A stretch of DNA of 64,000 nucleotides from JAGQPD01 sp020426865 (GCA_041399065.1 JAWKTN010000006.1:62001-126000); one strand, 5' to 3'; shown: positions 32,779 to 42,307, counted from the stretch's first letter. Program-made: numbers and translations. Notes: generated by a model not told the origin, from the sequence alone.

Positions 32779-34026
32779 CTATCCTACCTTGGAAAACACA
32801 TCCACCACGCGAACCGACCGTGTCGACCATGCCGGCACGATACTGCCCAAAAACGAGGTCGCCAAACCAATGGCCAGTCCCCACCAAAGCGCATCGTTTG
32901 GAATAAAAAACACGCCAAAGAAGGCAATCGGGAATTTCACGCCTCCCATCGCGTTGTTGACCAGCACATATGTCGCGATGGAACTGATCGCCCCCGACAC
33001 GGCGCCCAGCAGCAATGCCTCGCCGAGAACCAGCAGCAATATTTGATTGGGACGATACCCAAGCACTTTCATCACGGCCATCTCCGTGCGGCGTTCTCGG
33101 ACACTGATACTGATGGCATTGGAGATTACCATCGCGAGGGTCACCAGAATGGCCGGGGCCAGCAACCATCGCATGCCCCAGATTAGGTCGCGATATGCCT
33201 GCAAGAATGTCGAAACGCCGCTCGACGCCGTCTCCACTTTCACGGATGGACTGGTATAAAGCGGCGACTCGGCGATTTGTCTGCCAATCGTTTCGTAGGC
33301 CGACCGATCGGGCACTCGCAGCCACACCAGATTCAAGCATTTATCAGCTAGCGGGTGCTTCTTCCCACTGTGTGAAGTTGGATAAGCATCGAGCGCCGCG
33401 AGTAGATATTCGACATTCATCGCCGCACTGTTGTCATAACGTCCCACAGGAAAAGTGCCGACAATTTCGAATTCCAAGTTAATGTCTTTGTAATTCAGGC
33501 CGTATAATGTAATTCGATCTCCAACGCGCCGGTCGATCGCCGCCAAACGGTCCTCACCCAAGATCAGGCCTTGCCGGTTGCTCGCCAGCTTGTCCACCAC
33601 CTTGCCAAACCGTTCTTTCTGATCCGCCGGCAGTGAATCGAGTTCGTCCATCATCGTCAATAGCTTTTGCGGTTGCAGCGCGAAGGCGAATAAACTGTTG
33701 TCGAACGTACGAGTTTTCGGATCGAGTGAACCGCCGAAAAACGACCAGGTCATCGAATCCTCGGGACGCAAATCATCGGGCTCCCGCGACGCTCCCTCGC
33801 TAAGGCTGGTGGCATATGAGTATGGCATCTGGCTGGGCAACGTCCACCGCTCGCTGACAATCGCCTTCAGGTTCGAGGCCTTTTCTTCCGTCGCGGCGTC
33901 AAGAAACGATAAGATCGACCAGATTAGTGTCACCACTGGCACCAAGATCATGATGCCCAATGCCGTCAATCCAGAGCGAATCGGATTGCGCCGAAGATTC
34001 TTCACGATCAAGCGAATCGTATGCAT
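32779..34026 (-). CDS. FtsX/MacB-type ABC permease (first)
   Basis: A 415-residue permease with the same plan as its downstream partner: an N-terminal segment (about 17-40), a periplasmic domain (about 45-285) and three C-terminal segments. The coupling stretch RERRTEMAVMKVLGYRPNQIL is at about 310-330. It begins 4 bp after the ATPase stop codon, so translation is probably coupled. See the ATPase and adaptor for the likely complex. Confidence 0.93.
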   Translation of the reverse strand: MHTIRLIVKNLRRNPIRSGLTALGIMILVPVVTLIWSILSFLDAATEEKASNLKAIVSERWTLPSQMPYSYATSLSEGASREPDDLRPEDSMTWSFFGGSLDPKTRTFDNSLFAFALQPQKLLTMMDELDSLPADQKERFGKVVDKLASNRQGLILGEDRLAAIDRRVGDRITLYGLNYKDINLEFEIVGTFPVGRYDNSAAMNVEYLLAALDAYPTSHSGKKHPLADKCLNLVWLRVPDRSAYETIGRQIAESPLYTSPSVKVETASSGVSTFLQAYRDLIWGMRWLLAPAILVTLAMVISNAISISVRERRTEMAVMKVLGYRPNQILLLVLGEALLLGAVSGAISSIATYVLVNNAMGGVKFPIAFFGVFFIPNDALWWGLAIGLATSFLGSIVPAWSTRSVRVVDVFSKVG

Positions 34027-34029
34027 GGC

Positions 34030-34770
34030 TCACCCCGCCTCGTAGAGACTCATGTCTGGCTCAGTTACCAGCACACCCTTGTCCAAGTGCAACGTGCGAT
34101 GAGCTCGCCGAGCGGCTCGCAGGTCATGCGTGACCATGATGATTGTCTTGTGCAACGACGTGTTGAGTTCCGCCATCAAATCAAGGATCTCCGTTGCCGA
34201 TTTGGCGTCCAGGTCCCCCGTCGGTTCGTCGGCCACCAGTAACGACGGATCCGTCACGATCGCCCGTGCAATGCCCACGCGCTGCTGCTGTCCGCCTGAT
34301 AGCTGGCCCGGGCGATGCCGCACCCGTTCGGTAAGACCGACCAGATCCAGTGCGGTCATCACCTGCTCACGCCTCGCCCGCGCCGACAACGGCAATAGCA
34401 ACAACGGCAACTCGACGTTCTCGAACGCCGTCAATACGGGCAGCAGATGATAGAACTGAAAGATGAATCCGACGTGACGTGTTCGCCATGCGGCCAATTG
34501 CGTTTCATTCATTCCCGATACTTTGTCCCCCGCGACAAAGATCTCACCTTGATCGGGCCGGTCCAAACCCGCAATAAGATTCAACAACGTCGTCTTGCCC
34601 GATCCACTCGGCCCCATCAGTGCCAAGAATTCACCCGGCGGCACCTCCAGACTCAAGCCCCCCAACACATCGACTCGCTCGTTGCCGCGTCGAAACGATC
34701 GATGCGCATTCCTTACCAATACAATCGGGTCGTGGGCATTCACGATTGGGTTTCCATCATCGAGGTTCAC
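34030..34770 (-). CDS. ABC transporter ATPase, LolD/MacB type
   Basis: A 246-residue ATPase with Walker A GPSGSGKTT (about 53-61), the Q-loop, signature LSGGQQQRVGIARA (about 157-170) and Walker B LLVADEPTGDLD (about 177-188), the combination usual for LolD/MacB/FtsE. It powers the two FtsX-type permeases encoded directly behind it and works at the cytosolic face. It lies 15 bp behind the adaptor gene. Confidence 0.95.
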   Translation of the reverse strand: MNLDDGNPIVNAHDPIVLVRNAHRSFRRGNERVDVLGGLSLEVPPGEFLALMGPSGSGKTTLLNLIAGLDRPDQGEIFVAGDKVSGMNETQLAAWRTRHVGFIFQFYHLLPVLTAFENVELPLLLLPLSARARREQVMTALDLVGLTERVRHRPGQLSGGQQQRVGIARAIVTDPSLLVADEPTGDLDAKSATEILDLMAELNTSLHKTIIMVTHDLRAARRAHRTLHLDKGVLVTEPDMSLYEAG

Positions 34771-34785
34771 GGGCGCCGTCGGCCC

Positions 34786-36024
34786 TTAGGGCGATCCAAA
34801 GAAAGTGACCAACGCGCTCATCTCTGGCTTAAGATATACACCTTCTTCGTCCGCCGGGACAGTCACCTTCACTCGCACCGGCACCGCCCCCTTGGCTCGG
34901 TCCGCTATCGGCATCAGCCGCGAAACGCCGCCGGCGTAACGGCGTTGTGGAAATGCATCGGATTGCACTTCGCACCGCTGCCCTACAAACACCTTGGCCA
35001 CGTCGCGCTCCTGGATGTTCAGTTCAACCTCCAGGTCCGACAAATCCGCAAGCTGGCAGATGCTGAACGATCCGTTAAATGCGACCGGATTGACCAGGTT
35101 GCCTTCTTCGGCGTTCTTCTCCAGTACGGTCCCCGAGATCGGTGCCTTGATCGTGCAATTGTCGAGCTGCCACTGTGCCCGAGCGAGTTCCGCCTTTGCT
35201 TGATCCACCGCGGCTTCAGCGGCCTTGATTCGTTCTGGGCGCGGCCCTTCGCGGATCATATCGAGCGCGAATTTCAACCGTTCGATTCGCCGTAGCGACA
35301 TGCGGTACGCGCTCTCGGCCTGGTCATACTCCAGTTTCGATGACGCTCCCTGACGCGACAGCTGACGAATCCGTTCGTACTCGGCCTCGAGCTGCGGTTG
35401 CTGCGCCTCGGCTTCACGCAATTCCGCCTCCGCCTGCTTGATCTCCTGCGGACGCGATCCGCGCTGCAACTCCAACAACTCCTGTTCCGCTCTCGCCAGT
35501 GACGCTTCCGCCGCCGCAACCGTCGAGGCATATTCGGTCGGGTCCACCTTGGCCAACACATCTCCTTCCGAAACGCGTTGTCCCTCTTCAATATTTAATT
35601 GGATCAGTCGACCATTGACCTGCGGACTTACCAGGATCTTCCGCCGAGGGATGATGTATCCTTTCGACTCCAACGCAATGTCGCTGTCACTCAAATGCTT
35701 GGCGGACGCATCCCCGGAACCGACCGGTGTCGATCGTTGGGAACCAGCCGAATCCGTCGTGTTTGCTGGCGGAATTCCCGACGTGCGCGAATCGTCGGCC
35801 AGGTTCGGCGAACTGGAACTAGCGGTGCTACGCGGCGGACCTTGCATGCGGTCGTACAACAACCAACCGGTCACGAGCGTCAACACGACGCAGAGCGTCC
35901 AAGGAAGCCATGCCGTCTTCTTGCGATGCCCATTCTTTACGTCCTCGGGCAGACGTAGCGATCGAACTCGGTCACCCAAGCTGGCAGAACTCTCTTGCGG
36001 TTTGATCGATGAAGACGTTTTCAC
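34786..36024 (-). CDS. HlyD/MacA-type periplasmic adaptor
   Basis: 412 residues from the GTG at 36024, chosen for AAAGG 6 nt upstream; the frame is open to 36147 but that part crosses an intergenic palindrome. One membrane segment (about 36-55, LPWTLCVVLTLVTGWLLY) is followed by a Ser/Gly-rich linker, a lipoyl half (YIIPRRKILVSPQVNGRL... EGDVLAKVDPTEYAS), a coiled-coil hairpin (about 180-290) and a beta-barrel part (ISGTVLEKNAEEGNLV). It is the adaptor of the MacAB-like exporter encoded behind it. No outer-membrane TolC-type gene is in view. Confidence 0.92.
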   Translation of the reverse strand: MKTSSSIKPQESSASLGDRVRSLRLPEDVKNGHRKKTAWLPWTLCVVLTLVTGWLLYDRMQGPPRSTASSSSPNLADDSRTSGIPPANTTDSAGSQRSTPVGSGDASAKHLSDSDIALESKGYIIPRRKILVSPQVNGRLIQLNIEEGQRVSEGDVLAKVDPTEYASTVAAAEASLARAEQELLELQRGSRPQEIKQAEAELREAEAQQPQLEAEYERIRQLSRQGASSKLEYDQAESAYRMSLRRIERLKFALDMIREGPRPERIKAAEAAVDQAKAELARAQWQLDNCTIKAPISGTVLEKNAEEGNLVNPVAFNGSFSICQLADLSDLEVELNIQERDVAKVFVGQRCEVQSDAFPQRRYAGGVSRLMPIADRAKGAVPVRVKVTVPADEEGVYLKPEMSALVTFFGSP

Positions 36025-36056
36025 AGCGCGCCTTTTCAGGGAACCATCGGCAAACA

Positions 36057-36111
36057 AAGTCCCACGGCTGTCCCCAGCCGTAAAGCTACCAAGCTGTCTC
36101 CAGCCTACTTT
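36057..36111. repeat. palindromic intergenic repeat, two copies
   Basis: Two adjacent hairpin elements in the leader of the adaptor operon. On the plus strand, CACGGCTGTCCCCAGCCGT is followed by a degenerate second copy containing GCTGTCTCCAGC. They belong to the same family as the copies at 7.08, 48.63, 55.02 and 61.2 kb. Confidence 0.7.
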
Positions 36112-36312
36112 CGCACCACGGCACCTCGAAGCCAAACAACCGGCCAAACCTCAATTCTTCATCGAATCGACCCAGATCAACCGGGTCCTGACAGAGGCAA
36201 TCCTGACAGAGGCAATCCGCATCCGCATGGCGAAACAATAGTATAGTCGCCGGCTTTAAAATGACGAGTGACGAGGGGCCCGAGCCAAGACGACCTGCGC
36301 CGCCGCGCCCGC

Positions 36313-37059
36313 TCAGCGAATCTCGCCGCGGCCGCCTCCAAAGCGTTTCTGGGCAGCGTCGGCGAATGCGGTGCCCGCCGCGTCGAGTGCGTCGAGCAGA
36401 TCGGTCGAATTTTTTCCGAACGATTCCCGAGCGGCCGCGATTACGGTCCGGCACTCGTTGGTGTCCATAAACCGTGCCGCTTCTAGCAACTGGGCCTCGG
36501 CTTCCGGCTCAATTGCCAGGAACCCGTGCTTGTCCGCATGGATCAGTTGTCCGGGTTGGACCTTCCGGCCAAACACCTCGACCTCGCACCCCCACCGGAC
36601 GGGCATTGCATGGGCGTGCCCGACGCACAAACGACGCGCAATCGCTTTAAAACCGGCGTTGGTCATTTCGTCGAGATCTCGTACGGCGCCATCCGTGATT
36701 GTGCCGACACATCCTAATGCTCGGTGCGTGTTGGCGTTGACTTCACCCCAAAGTGACCCGATGACTTGCGGCTTATCGAGGTCTTGGACGACTACGATCT
36801 TGGGCCCGGGAATCTCGGCGACATAACGGCGATATTCACTGGCGGCGTTGCGATGTCGTTTGTGAGCGGCCGACGACGGTTCGATCACGCACGTTACAGC
36901 GTATCCAACCATCGGCCCCATCTGTGGCATAAAATCGCGAGTCTCCTCGATATTGAATCCACTTGCCGCCGGATCGCGCTGCGTGATCTGTTCCCAACCA
37001 TTGTAGATCGTCGGTGTATTCCAGCGTTTCAGCTGTAACAACTCATGGTGTGATAACAT
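36313..37059 (-). CDS. RraA-family protein
   Basis: A 248-residue protein of the RraA / 4-hydroxy-4-methyl-2-oxoglutarate aldolase fold. The core motif GSLWGEVNANTHRALGCVGTITDGAVRDLDEM (about 100-131) carries the Gly-Glu pair and the TDGxxRD signature whose Arg and Asp bind substrate and metal in the aldolase branch. The name RraA (RNase E inhibitor) does not apply to most such proteins; a small-molecule aldolase or decarboxylase role is more likely. It is transcribed alone. Confidence 0.88.
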   Translation of the reverse strand: MLSHHELLQLKRWNTPTIYNGWEQITQRDPAASGFNIEETRDFMPQMGPMVGYAVTCVIEPSSAAHKRHRNAASEYRRYVAEIPGPKIVVVQDLDKPQVIGSLWGEVNANTHRALGCVGTITDGAVRDLDEMTNAGFKAIARRLCVGHAHAMPVRWGCEVEVFGRKVQPGQLIHADKHGFLAIEPEAEAQLLEAARFMDTNECRTVIAAARESFGKNSTDLLDALDAAGTAFADAAQKRFGGGRGEIR

Positions 37060-37413
37060 TTTAGTGGTTGCCCCTGTCGCTTACGAGTTCCTGGTTTCAC
37101 GGACCCAACTCGGGATGTTACATTAGAACGCTCCCTCGACCAAGCAACAATGGTACTAACATCATCGGTTGATTCGAGTGCGAGCACGAGCCCACCTGCG
37201 GTGATCACGTCGAGGTGCCCTCGACCGCCTTCCCTCGACCGCCTTCCTTGATCCATCGTGTCGTGCGGAGATTTCGATTGACCTGTGGGCAAATCGCGGA
37301 CGCACCGTCGATGTGGCTGGCCGCAACCGTTCATCGATCAGGTCCGGCCTGCCAGTCGGTTCGCGCAAGCGCAAGTGTGTCCGTGGTTTTTGGAGGGAGC
37401 AGAGTGGCTATAG
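37060..37413. other. intergenic region, no gene seen
   Basis: 354 bp between two minus-strand genes. Two arginine-rich minus-strand frames (37162-37374 and 37029-37334) exist but lack ribosome-binding sites and recognisable domains. A direct repeat of CCTCGACCGCCTTC occurs around 37216-37246. Nothing else was recognised. Confidence 0.5.
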
Positions 37414-38325
37414 TCAGCGCTTGAGAAGCTGGTCGAGAATCTTGGTTAGCTTAACAGCGCCTTCGCCGTTGAGATGATCGGCGTCGCGGAAGTCGTCCTC
37501 CGCGAAGACGGGTGAATGCAGCAGATTGACGTAGTCTATATGTTCGTTTTCTTTTGCGAGACCCTCACAAGTACGAACGACTCGCTTCAATTGGCTATTA
37601 CAAAGCCGTTCGTGGTAACTCCTGCAGGCAGGGGGCGTGAACAAGAGCAGTCTGACGCCGTGATGTCGACATATCTCAACAATGCGTGACAAATAGTACT
37701 CGTTCGCCACGGACGCGGACCGGTCGTCGTTCGTATGTCTGTCTGCGGCCGCAATCCCAGTTTTCTCGAGATCCAGTTGTGGAGCATTCGTGTAGGAAAG
37801 CCCAAAGCCCTCTGGCGAGCAGGTTACGTGGTCCATTCCGCTGGAATAGTAATTACCCACCGACCTTACCAAGCGCCGCACCGGAGAATTTGCCGTTTCC
37901 AAATGATCCTTTAGTTGTAGTCCAAATTCCCGGTATCCGTAATAGATTACGTAGTTCTTTGTACGCCGGCCTTCATTCACGTGCTCCAATTCACTAGTGA
38001 TCGAAAAATATGATACCGGCAGACAGACGCAGTCTAAATCTGGCATGTTGCCCACGTACTTGTCCAAAATGAATAGATCAAACTTCAGCGTCTGGGACAC
38101 ATGTGCGGCATTGAAGGCGGGCCGACTAAACTGCTCGGGATCTACCCCGTACAAGCTGTGCGAACTGCCGAGCACCAGAATGCGGACGGAACGGCAGTGG
38201 TGATCAAGGAAGTGACGCTTATACGAATAGTTGTTTGGTATCTGCCTGACGAGTATCTCGAGGCCCATGAATAGACACAACAGCGGAGCGGCAAACGCCA
38301 GCAATTTAACGACAAACTGCTTCAA
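37414..38325 (-). CDS. SGNH/AlgX-like partner of MBOAT acyltransferase
   Basis: A 303-residue protein with one N-terminal membrane anchor (about 5-27) and a periplasmic SGNH-like domain. ILVLGSSHSLYGVDP (about 49-63) carries the nucleophile Ser of block I, and DADHLNGEGA (about 287-296) the Asp-x-x-His of block V. Such proteins are encoded next to AlgI-type O-acyltransferases and move the acyl group onto a polysaccharide or other envelope acceptor. Its start lies 12 bp behind the stop of the MBOAT gene, so the two form one operon. Confidence 0.85.
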   Translation of the reverse strand: MKQFVVKLLAFAAPLLCLFMGLEILVRQIPNNYSYKRHFLDHHCRSVRILVLGSSHSLYGVDPEQFSRPAFNAAHVSQTLKFDLFILDKYVGNMPDLDCVCLPVSYFSITSELEHVNEGRRTKNYVIYYGYREFGLQLKDHLETANSPVRRLVRSVGNYYSSGMDHVTCSPEGFGLSYTNAPQLDLEKTGIAAADRHTNDDRSASVANEYYLSRIVEICRHHGVRLLLFTPPACRSYHERLCNSQLKRVVRTCEGLAKENEHIDYVNLLHSPVFAEDDFRDADHLNGEGAVKLTKILDQLLKR

Positions 38326-38337
38326 TCGAGACAGCTC

Positions 38338-39774
38338 CTAAAATTGGAAATAGATGAAACTCTCACGTGGTCCGCCGAAGGCGAGCACCAAGACAACCAG
38401 GGCGTAATAGAAACCCCAGCGGACGCCAACCGGCAATCTCATGTGGCGGAAATCGAGTGCATGGTGACGTTCTCTTTGAAGCCATTCCCACGACACAAAA
38501 AGCAGGATCGCCATGATGAGTTTCTTGGGAAATACTTCTGGAACCGAGAAAAGACTTGAGTCGAAAATACCGCATATGTACCGAATCGCGTGCGAGACGC
38601 TTTCAGCGCGGAAAACGATCCAGGCTAGGGTCGTGACGAAAAATGTCGCGATGATCTGACATAGGTCCCTGAACGGAGGAAAGAATGCTCCTTTCGCGAC
38701 AGTGTCGAGGTGGGTCCGATTGATTCCCAGTAAGATGAGTGGAAGGAACAGGATGGCGTTGATAAGTCCCCACAGGACGAAGGTCCAATTGGCTCCATGC
38801 CAAAGTCCGCTAATGAGAAAGACAAGGAATACGTTTCGGATCGTTCGGCACGTACCTCCTTGGCTACCGCCCAGGGGGACGTAGACATAATCTCGAAACC
38901 AGGTGGAAAGTGATATGTGCCACCTTCGCCAAAACTCGGCAATGTCCCTCGAAAAATACGGGTAGGCGAAATTGCGCATCAGGTTGAAACCGAATAGGCG
39001 AGAAGCGCCAATGGCCGCATCGGAATACCCAGAGAAGTCGCCGTAGATTTGAAAGGAAAACAACAGGGCACCCAAGAGTAACGTGCTGCCCGCATAACTC
39101 TCGTGGTTTGCGAATACGTCGTTCACATATCTCGCGCAATTGTCTGCAATCACCATTTTTTTGAAAAGTCCCCATAGCATTTGGCGCAAGCCATCAATGG
39201 CCTGCTCTTGCTGGAAGACTCTTTCATGACAGAACTGCGGCAACAAGTTCGTCGCTCGTTCGATGGGACCTGCAACCAACTGCGGGAAAAAGCTCACGAA
39301 TGCAAAGAAGGCCACAATGTCACTGGTCGCTTTTATTTGACCACGATAAACATCAATGGAATAGCTGAGTGTCTGAAAGGTATAAAAACTGATCCCCACG
39401 GGAAGCACAATTTGGAGAGATCGCACACTGGGGCAGTAGCCGAGGATCGTGATCGATTGAGCGAAGCTATCGACAAAGAAGTTGAAGTACTTGAAGAACC
39501 CGAGCAGGCCAAGGTTGGCGACGATGCTTGTTAGTAGCAGCCACCGACGTCGAGTCCCACACGGTTCCCGACCCATCAAGACACCAACGACGTAGTCGAC
39601 CGTGGAACTGACGACGATCAGGCCGAGAAACCGCCAGTCCCACCACGCATAGAATATATAGCTAGCAATCACCAGCAATAAGTTCTGGAGTTTTAGGTGT
39701 CGTGGCACGACAAACCAATAGAGTACAAAGACAATTGGCAGGAAGATCGCGAAATCGATGGAACTGAAAGTCAT
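38338..39774 (-). CDS. MBOAT O-acyltransferase, AlgI-like
   Basis: A 478-residue polytopic membrane protein (about 11 hydrophobic segments). The family motifs are FWRRWHISLSTWFRDYVYVPLGG (about 290-312) and LISGLWHGANWTF (about 325-337), whose His is the invariant catalytic residue. AlgI-type enzymes pass acetyl groups across the inner membrane to modify exported polysaccharides; the partner SGNH-like protein follows directly. No alginate or other exopolysaccharide genes are adjacent, so the acceptor is unknown. Confidence 0.95.
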   Translation of the reverse strand: MTFSSIDFAIFLPIVFVLYWFVVPRHLKLQNLLLVIASYIFYAWWDWRFLGLIVVSSTVDYVVGVLMGREPCGTRRRWLLLTSIVANLGLLGFFKYFNFFVDSFAQSITILGYCPSVRSLQIVLPVGISFYTFQTLSYSIDVYRGQIKATSDIVAFFAFVSFFPQLVAGPIERATNLLPQFCHERVFQQEQAIDGLRQMLWGLFKKMVIADNCARYVNDVFANHESYAGSTLLLGALLFSFQIYGDFSGYSDAAIGASRLFGFNLMRNFAYPYFSRDIAEFWRRWHISLSTWFRDYVYVPLGGSQGGTCRTIRNVFLVFLISGLWHGANWTFVLWGLINAILFLPLILLGINRTHLDTVAKGAFFPPFRDLCQIIATFFVTTLAWIVFRAESVSHAIRYICGIFDSSLFSVPEVFPKKLIMAILLFVSWEWLQRERHHALDFRHMRLPVGVRWGFYYALVVLVLAFGGPRESFIYFQF

Positions 39775-39902
39775 GCGACGATTGCGTGAACGGAACCGGA
39801 ATTGTCGTGGAAGTTCAATATCCTTTTTTCTGCGTCAAGCAGCCAAACGAGCAAGCGGTTAAACAAGCGGCATGCGTGCTTGCCGGAAGGACGTAGTGGC
39901 CT

Positions 39903-39959
39903 CAGGCGTCACACTGACCCAGACGAACCGGTGCCTCGGCACCGCCAGCGAGACGCCTG
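39903..39959. repeat. nested palindrome
   Basis: CAGGCGTC (39903-39910) pairs with GACGCCTG (39952-39959), and inside it CGGTGCC/GGCACCG (39929-39944) forms a second hairpin with a 2-nt loop. It is upstream of the MBOAT operon and next to the gene remnants. It could be a structured RNA leader or a decayed repeat. Confidence 0.5.
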
Positions 39960-40050
39960 CACCTATGTGACTAGCTTCCGGCAACAGGTCATGTATCCGA
40001 TCAGTCCGTCAAGTGTCAATAGCGGATAGAAAGCGAGCCGGTTTTGGGGG

Positions 40051-40329
40051 ATGAATCTTGCGGCTGGAAGTGTATCGCAAGCATTGCCAGCATCGGGCCG
40101 GCCTAGGTGGGTGTGGCCCCGCCGGAGGCCTTTGCGTTCGCTGGGGCTTGCCGTCGATTCGCTCGAGTCACGTGACTTGTTAACGACATTATTATTCGAT
40201 GCTCCTTCGCGTGAGTCCCTCGGATCGTCGGTAGAATCCGCGCTGGTTGCTACCCAGGCGAACGGGAGCGACGTACAAAGAATCACTTTTGTTGGGGGCT
40301 ATGGATCCTCTATGTATCAGTATGGGTAG
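40051..40329 (+). pseudogene. orphan N-terminus of a LEPR-xLL-type surface protein
   Basis: A 92-residue open frame that starts like a planctomycete surface protein: a basic stretch (WPRRRPLRSLGL) followed by DSLESRDLLTT, close to the LEPR-xLL motif found at the N-terminus of very large extracellular proteins in this phylum. The frame stops after about 50 more residues (GSSMYQYG) with no further domains, so it looks like a truncated remnant. A functional small peptide cannot be excluded. A second gene remnant follows directly. Confidence 0.5.
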
Positions 40330-40445
40330 CGAATTGTGGGTAGTGAGCCATGGTTTGTATCGATGGCAGTACCCATAGTCCATTGACTTCTGAGGCCGGT
40401 TTCGAGTAACGGTCGAGAAGTAGCTGCGATCACCCCCGCCGGGCG

Positions 40446-40511
40446 GATACTTTGTGGTTCGAGGTATTGGCCTGCCAACGGCTTGCCCAATATTTGGTGG
40501 TTCGAGGTATC
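40446..40511. repeat. dispersed repeat, two copies
   Basis: Two copies of the dispersed element, each with GTGGTTCGAGGTAT: 40446-40467 and 40489-40511, 43 bp apart in direct orientation. They immediately precede the prolyl-oligopeptidase remnant. Confidence 0.75.
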
Positions 40512-40760
40512 ACATTCGCTCCACATGACACCATCGTGCTCCACCCATATGGCCGCTATTGCAATGCCTTCAAGTTCGCCGGTGAGATCGACGTTCTCGA
40601 AGCGATCGCCGACGTTAAAGCCAAATACCAGATCGACGACGCATTTCTGGATGCGTTCACCGTCGTCCGACCGACCGGCCAAGCTGCCCACGAGCTGATC
40701 GGTAACTGGTCCGTAAGGGCTGTGAAAACCGCGTTGAGCGGGATACGTTGTTGCAGGTAA
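40512..40760 (+). pseudogene. prolyl-oligopeptidase-like hydrolase remnant
   Basis: The frame encodes FAPHDTIVLHPYGRYCNAFKFAGE and then IDVLEAIADVKAKYQIDD, a stretch I recognise from planctomycete S9/prolyl-oligopeptidase-like proteins, where it precedes the nucleophile GFSMGG segment. Here it jumps directly to a downstream-type part (FTVVRPTGQAAHELIGNW), so the catalytic core is missing, and no start or signal peptide is present. It is best read as an internally deleted fragment. It lies between an orphan surface-protein start and the HEAT-repeat gene. Confidence 0.55.
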
Positions 40761-40778
40761 TGCCCAATATTCCTCTCT

Positions 40779-41753
40779 TCAGTGATCCTGGTGCTTTATT
40801 CGATCGATCGCTTCTTCTGCCGCCGTTCGTACTTCACTCCGCGTAGAATTGGCGGTGCGTTCGAGAAGTGGCAGTGCTTCCCTCTGCCCGATCGCCCCAA
40901 TTGCCTCGACGACGGCGGGAACGAACTCCCATTCGTTCGAATGGCTTATCGCCTGTTCCAGCTGTGGAAGGGCGTCATGGGCCAGAGGGCCAAGGTCTCG
41001 CAGCACACGGACCGCTCCCACGGGTGCGTCAAAGTCGCCACCCATCTGCCAATGCCGGTGAGATCGATCGACGAGGAACTCTGCCAATTGAGGAACTGCA
41101 AACGCGGCACCAGGTCCCAGGCTGGTCAACGTCGCATAGAGCGGTCGACGTTGATCCTCATACCACGGCAGAATGCTAGCGACAGCTTCCTGACGAAGTG
41201 CGATGTCAGCTTGCGGGTCTCCGACAATAGCCAGCAGCGCGTCCTCAGCGTCGGATGTGAGCGTATGCCGACCATCATCACTGAGAAAGCGGCCAAACAG
41301 GCGCGCTGTCTCCACCTGCACGCGTCGATCGGGATGAGATAGCCCGTTGAGGTACACCGATTCCGCGTGCGAATACTGGACTTGCAGTTCAATGAATTTG
41401 TTTCGTGCGGCGACGAGCGCATCGGGATCACCTGCTTGCGCGGCGGCAAAAAACTCGTCGGCCCCGATTCGCGGCAGCTCGGCCGCCAGCCGAGCCAACT
41501 CGGCCGCTTCCCGGGCTCGTTGCAAAGGGACGCCGATATCGAGCCCGACCGTCGTTCCGGTCAGCGTCGTCACCACAAGGAATGATGAGAGGCTCCAACC
41601 GCGATCGGTCTGTGGTCCCACTTGCCGACGTTTCCATTTTTGCCGCAGGGCAACAATCAATACCAACACATGCAGGAGATAGACGAGGCCCACGAGGACG
41701 AGACCAAGCAGAATCAACAAGAGGACCCAACCGGGTGGTGCGCCGATCATCAT
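40779..41753 (-). CDS. HEAT-repeat membrane protein
   Basis: 324 residues from the ATG at 41753, which overlaps the stop codon of the upstream gene (ATGA); the longer open frame has no support. One membrane segment (about 10-35, GWVLLLILLGLVLVGLVYLLHVLV) and a possible second near 58-75 are followed by an alpha-solenoid with HEAT repeats (about 95-320), for example SHPDRRVQVETARLFGRFL, DIALRQEAVASILPWY and TRSEVRTAAEEAIDRI. It probably acts as a scaffold. It is translationally coupled to the small membrane protein upstream. Confidence 0.8.
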   Translation of the reverse strand: MMIGAPPGWVLLLILLGLVLVGLVYLLHVLVLIVALRQKWKRRQVGPQTDRGWSLSSFLVVTTLTGTTVGLDIGVPLQRAREAAELARLAAELPRIGADEFFAAAQAGDPDALVAARNKFIELQVQYSHAESVYLNGLSHPDRRVQVETARLFGRFLSDDGRHTLTSDAEDALLAIVGDPQADIALRQEAVASILPWYEDQRRPLYATLTSLGPGAAFAVPQLAEFLVDRSHRHWQMGGDFDAPVGAVRVLRDLGPLAHDALPQLEQAISHSNEWEFVPAVVEAIGAIGQREALPLLERTANSTRSEVRTAAEEAIDRIKHQDH

Positions 41754-42082
41754 AGGAGGAGTCCCCCACAGAATTTCGCGATAACCAACCAGATGATCGG
41801 CACGCTCACTACCAACGCATTGGGGATCCACGACCACGTTTTTTGTCGCGCGATGGAAAAAGCAAGCAACAGATGGAGTGTCCCCATGGTGAATGGGGGC
41901 AGGGGAAGAGGAATTACGAAATAGAGTGTGCGGTCTATGTCGAATAGCCGTATAGTGCCAGCCAGCAGGCATACGGCACCAAGCACGACCTGCAGGATCA
42001 CGAACGCCACGAGCGATCGGGGTAACTTGACGACCTCGTGCTTCGACTCAGCCATCTCAGTTGCGGATACCAATTCCGACAT
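41750..42082 (-). CDS. small four-helix membrane protein
   Basis: 110 residues from the ATG at 42082 (GGAG 10 nt upstream; an in-frame start at 42124 is possible). It has three or four hydrophobic segments (VAFVILQVVLGAVCLLAG, LYFVIPLPLPPFTMGTLHLLLAF and ALVVSVPIIWLVIAKF). The family is not recognised. Its stop codon overlaps the start of the HEAT-repeat protein, so the two products are made together and may interact in the membrane. Confidence 0.65.
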   Translation of the reverse strand: MSELVSATEMAESKHEVVKLPRSLVAFVILQVVLGAVCLLAGTIRLFDIDRTLYFVIPLPLPPFTMGTLHLLLAFSIARQKTWSWIPNALVVSVPIIWLVIAKFCGGLLL

Positions 42083-42307
42083 CTTAATTCGGCTCCGTTC
42101 TTGTCGTTTCACAATCGGGCTCAAGGTTCAGCGGTCGCTGTGGGCCGTACGTGTGAGCTCCATGAGTTGCCAGCCATCCTATGATACCAAGGCATACTAT
42201 AACTTTCATGTGGACGTCAGCGCGACACTTGTCTCGGTGCATTTCGGCGTTACGATGATGGCATTCCGATTGAAAGCTTGATTTATCGATCAACTTGGGA
42301 GGCGTAC

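Noticed and set aside
36148..36312. Minus-strand frame overlapping 36086-36454 as a gene
   Set aside because: It runs opposite the RraA-like gene end, is low in complexity (tandem GACAGAGGCAATCC), and has no support.
37029..37374. Two arginine-rich minus-strand frames as possible genes
   Set aside because: No ribosome-binding site, no recognisable domain, and they overlap each other in different frames.
40446..40511. GGTTCGA words as parts of a tRNA gene
   Set aside because: Only the T-loop-like word is present; no acceptor, D or anticodon arm could be found around any copy.
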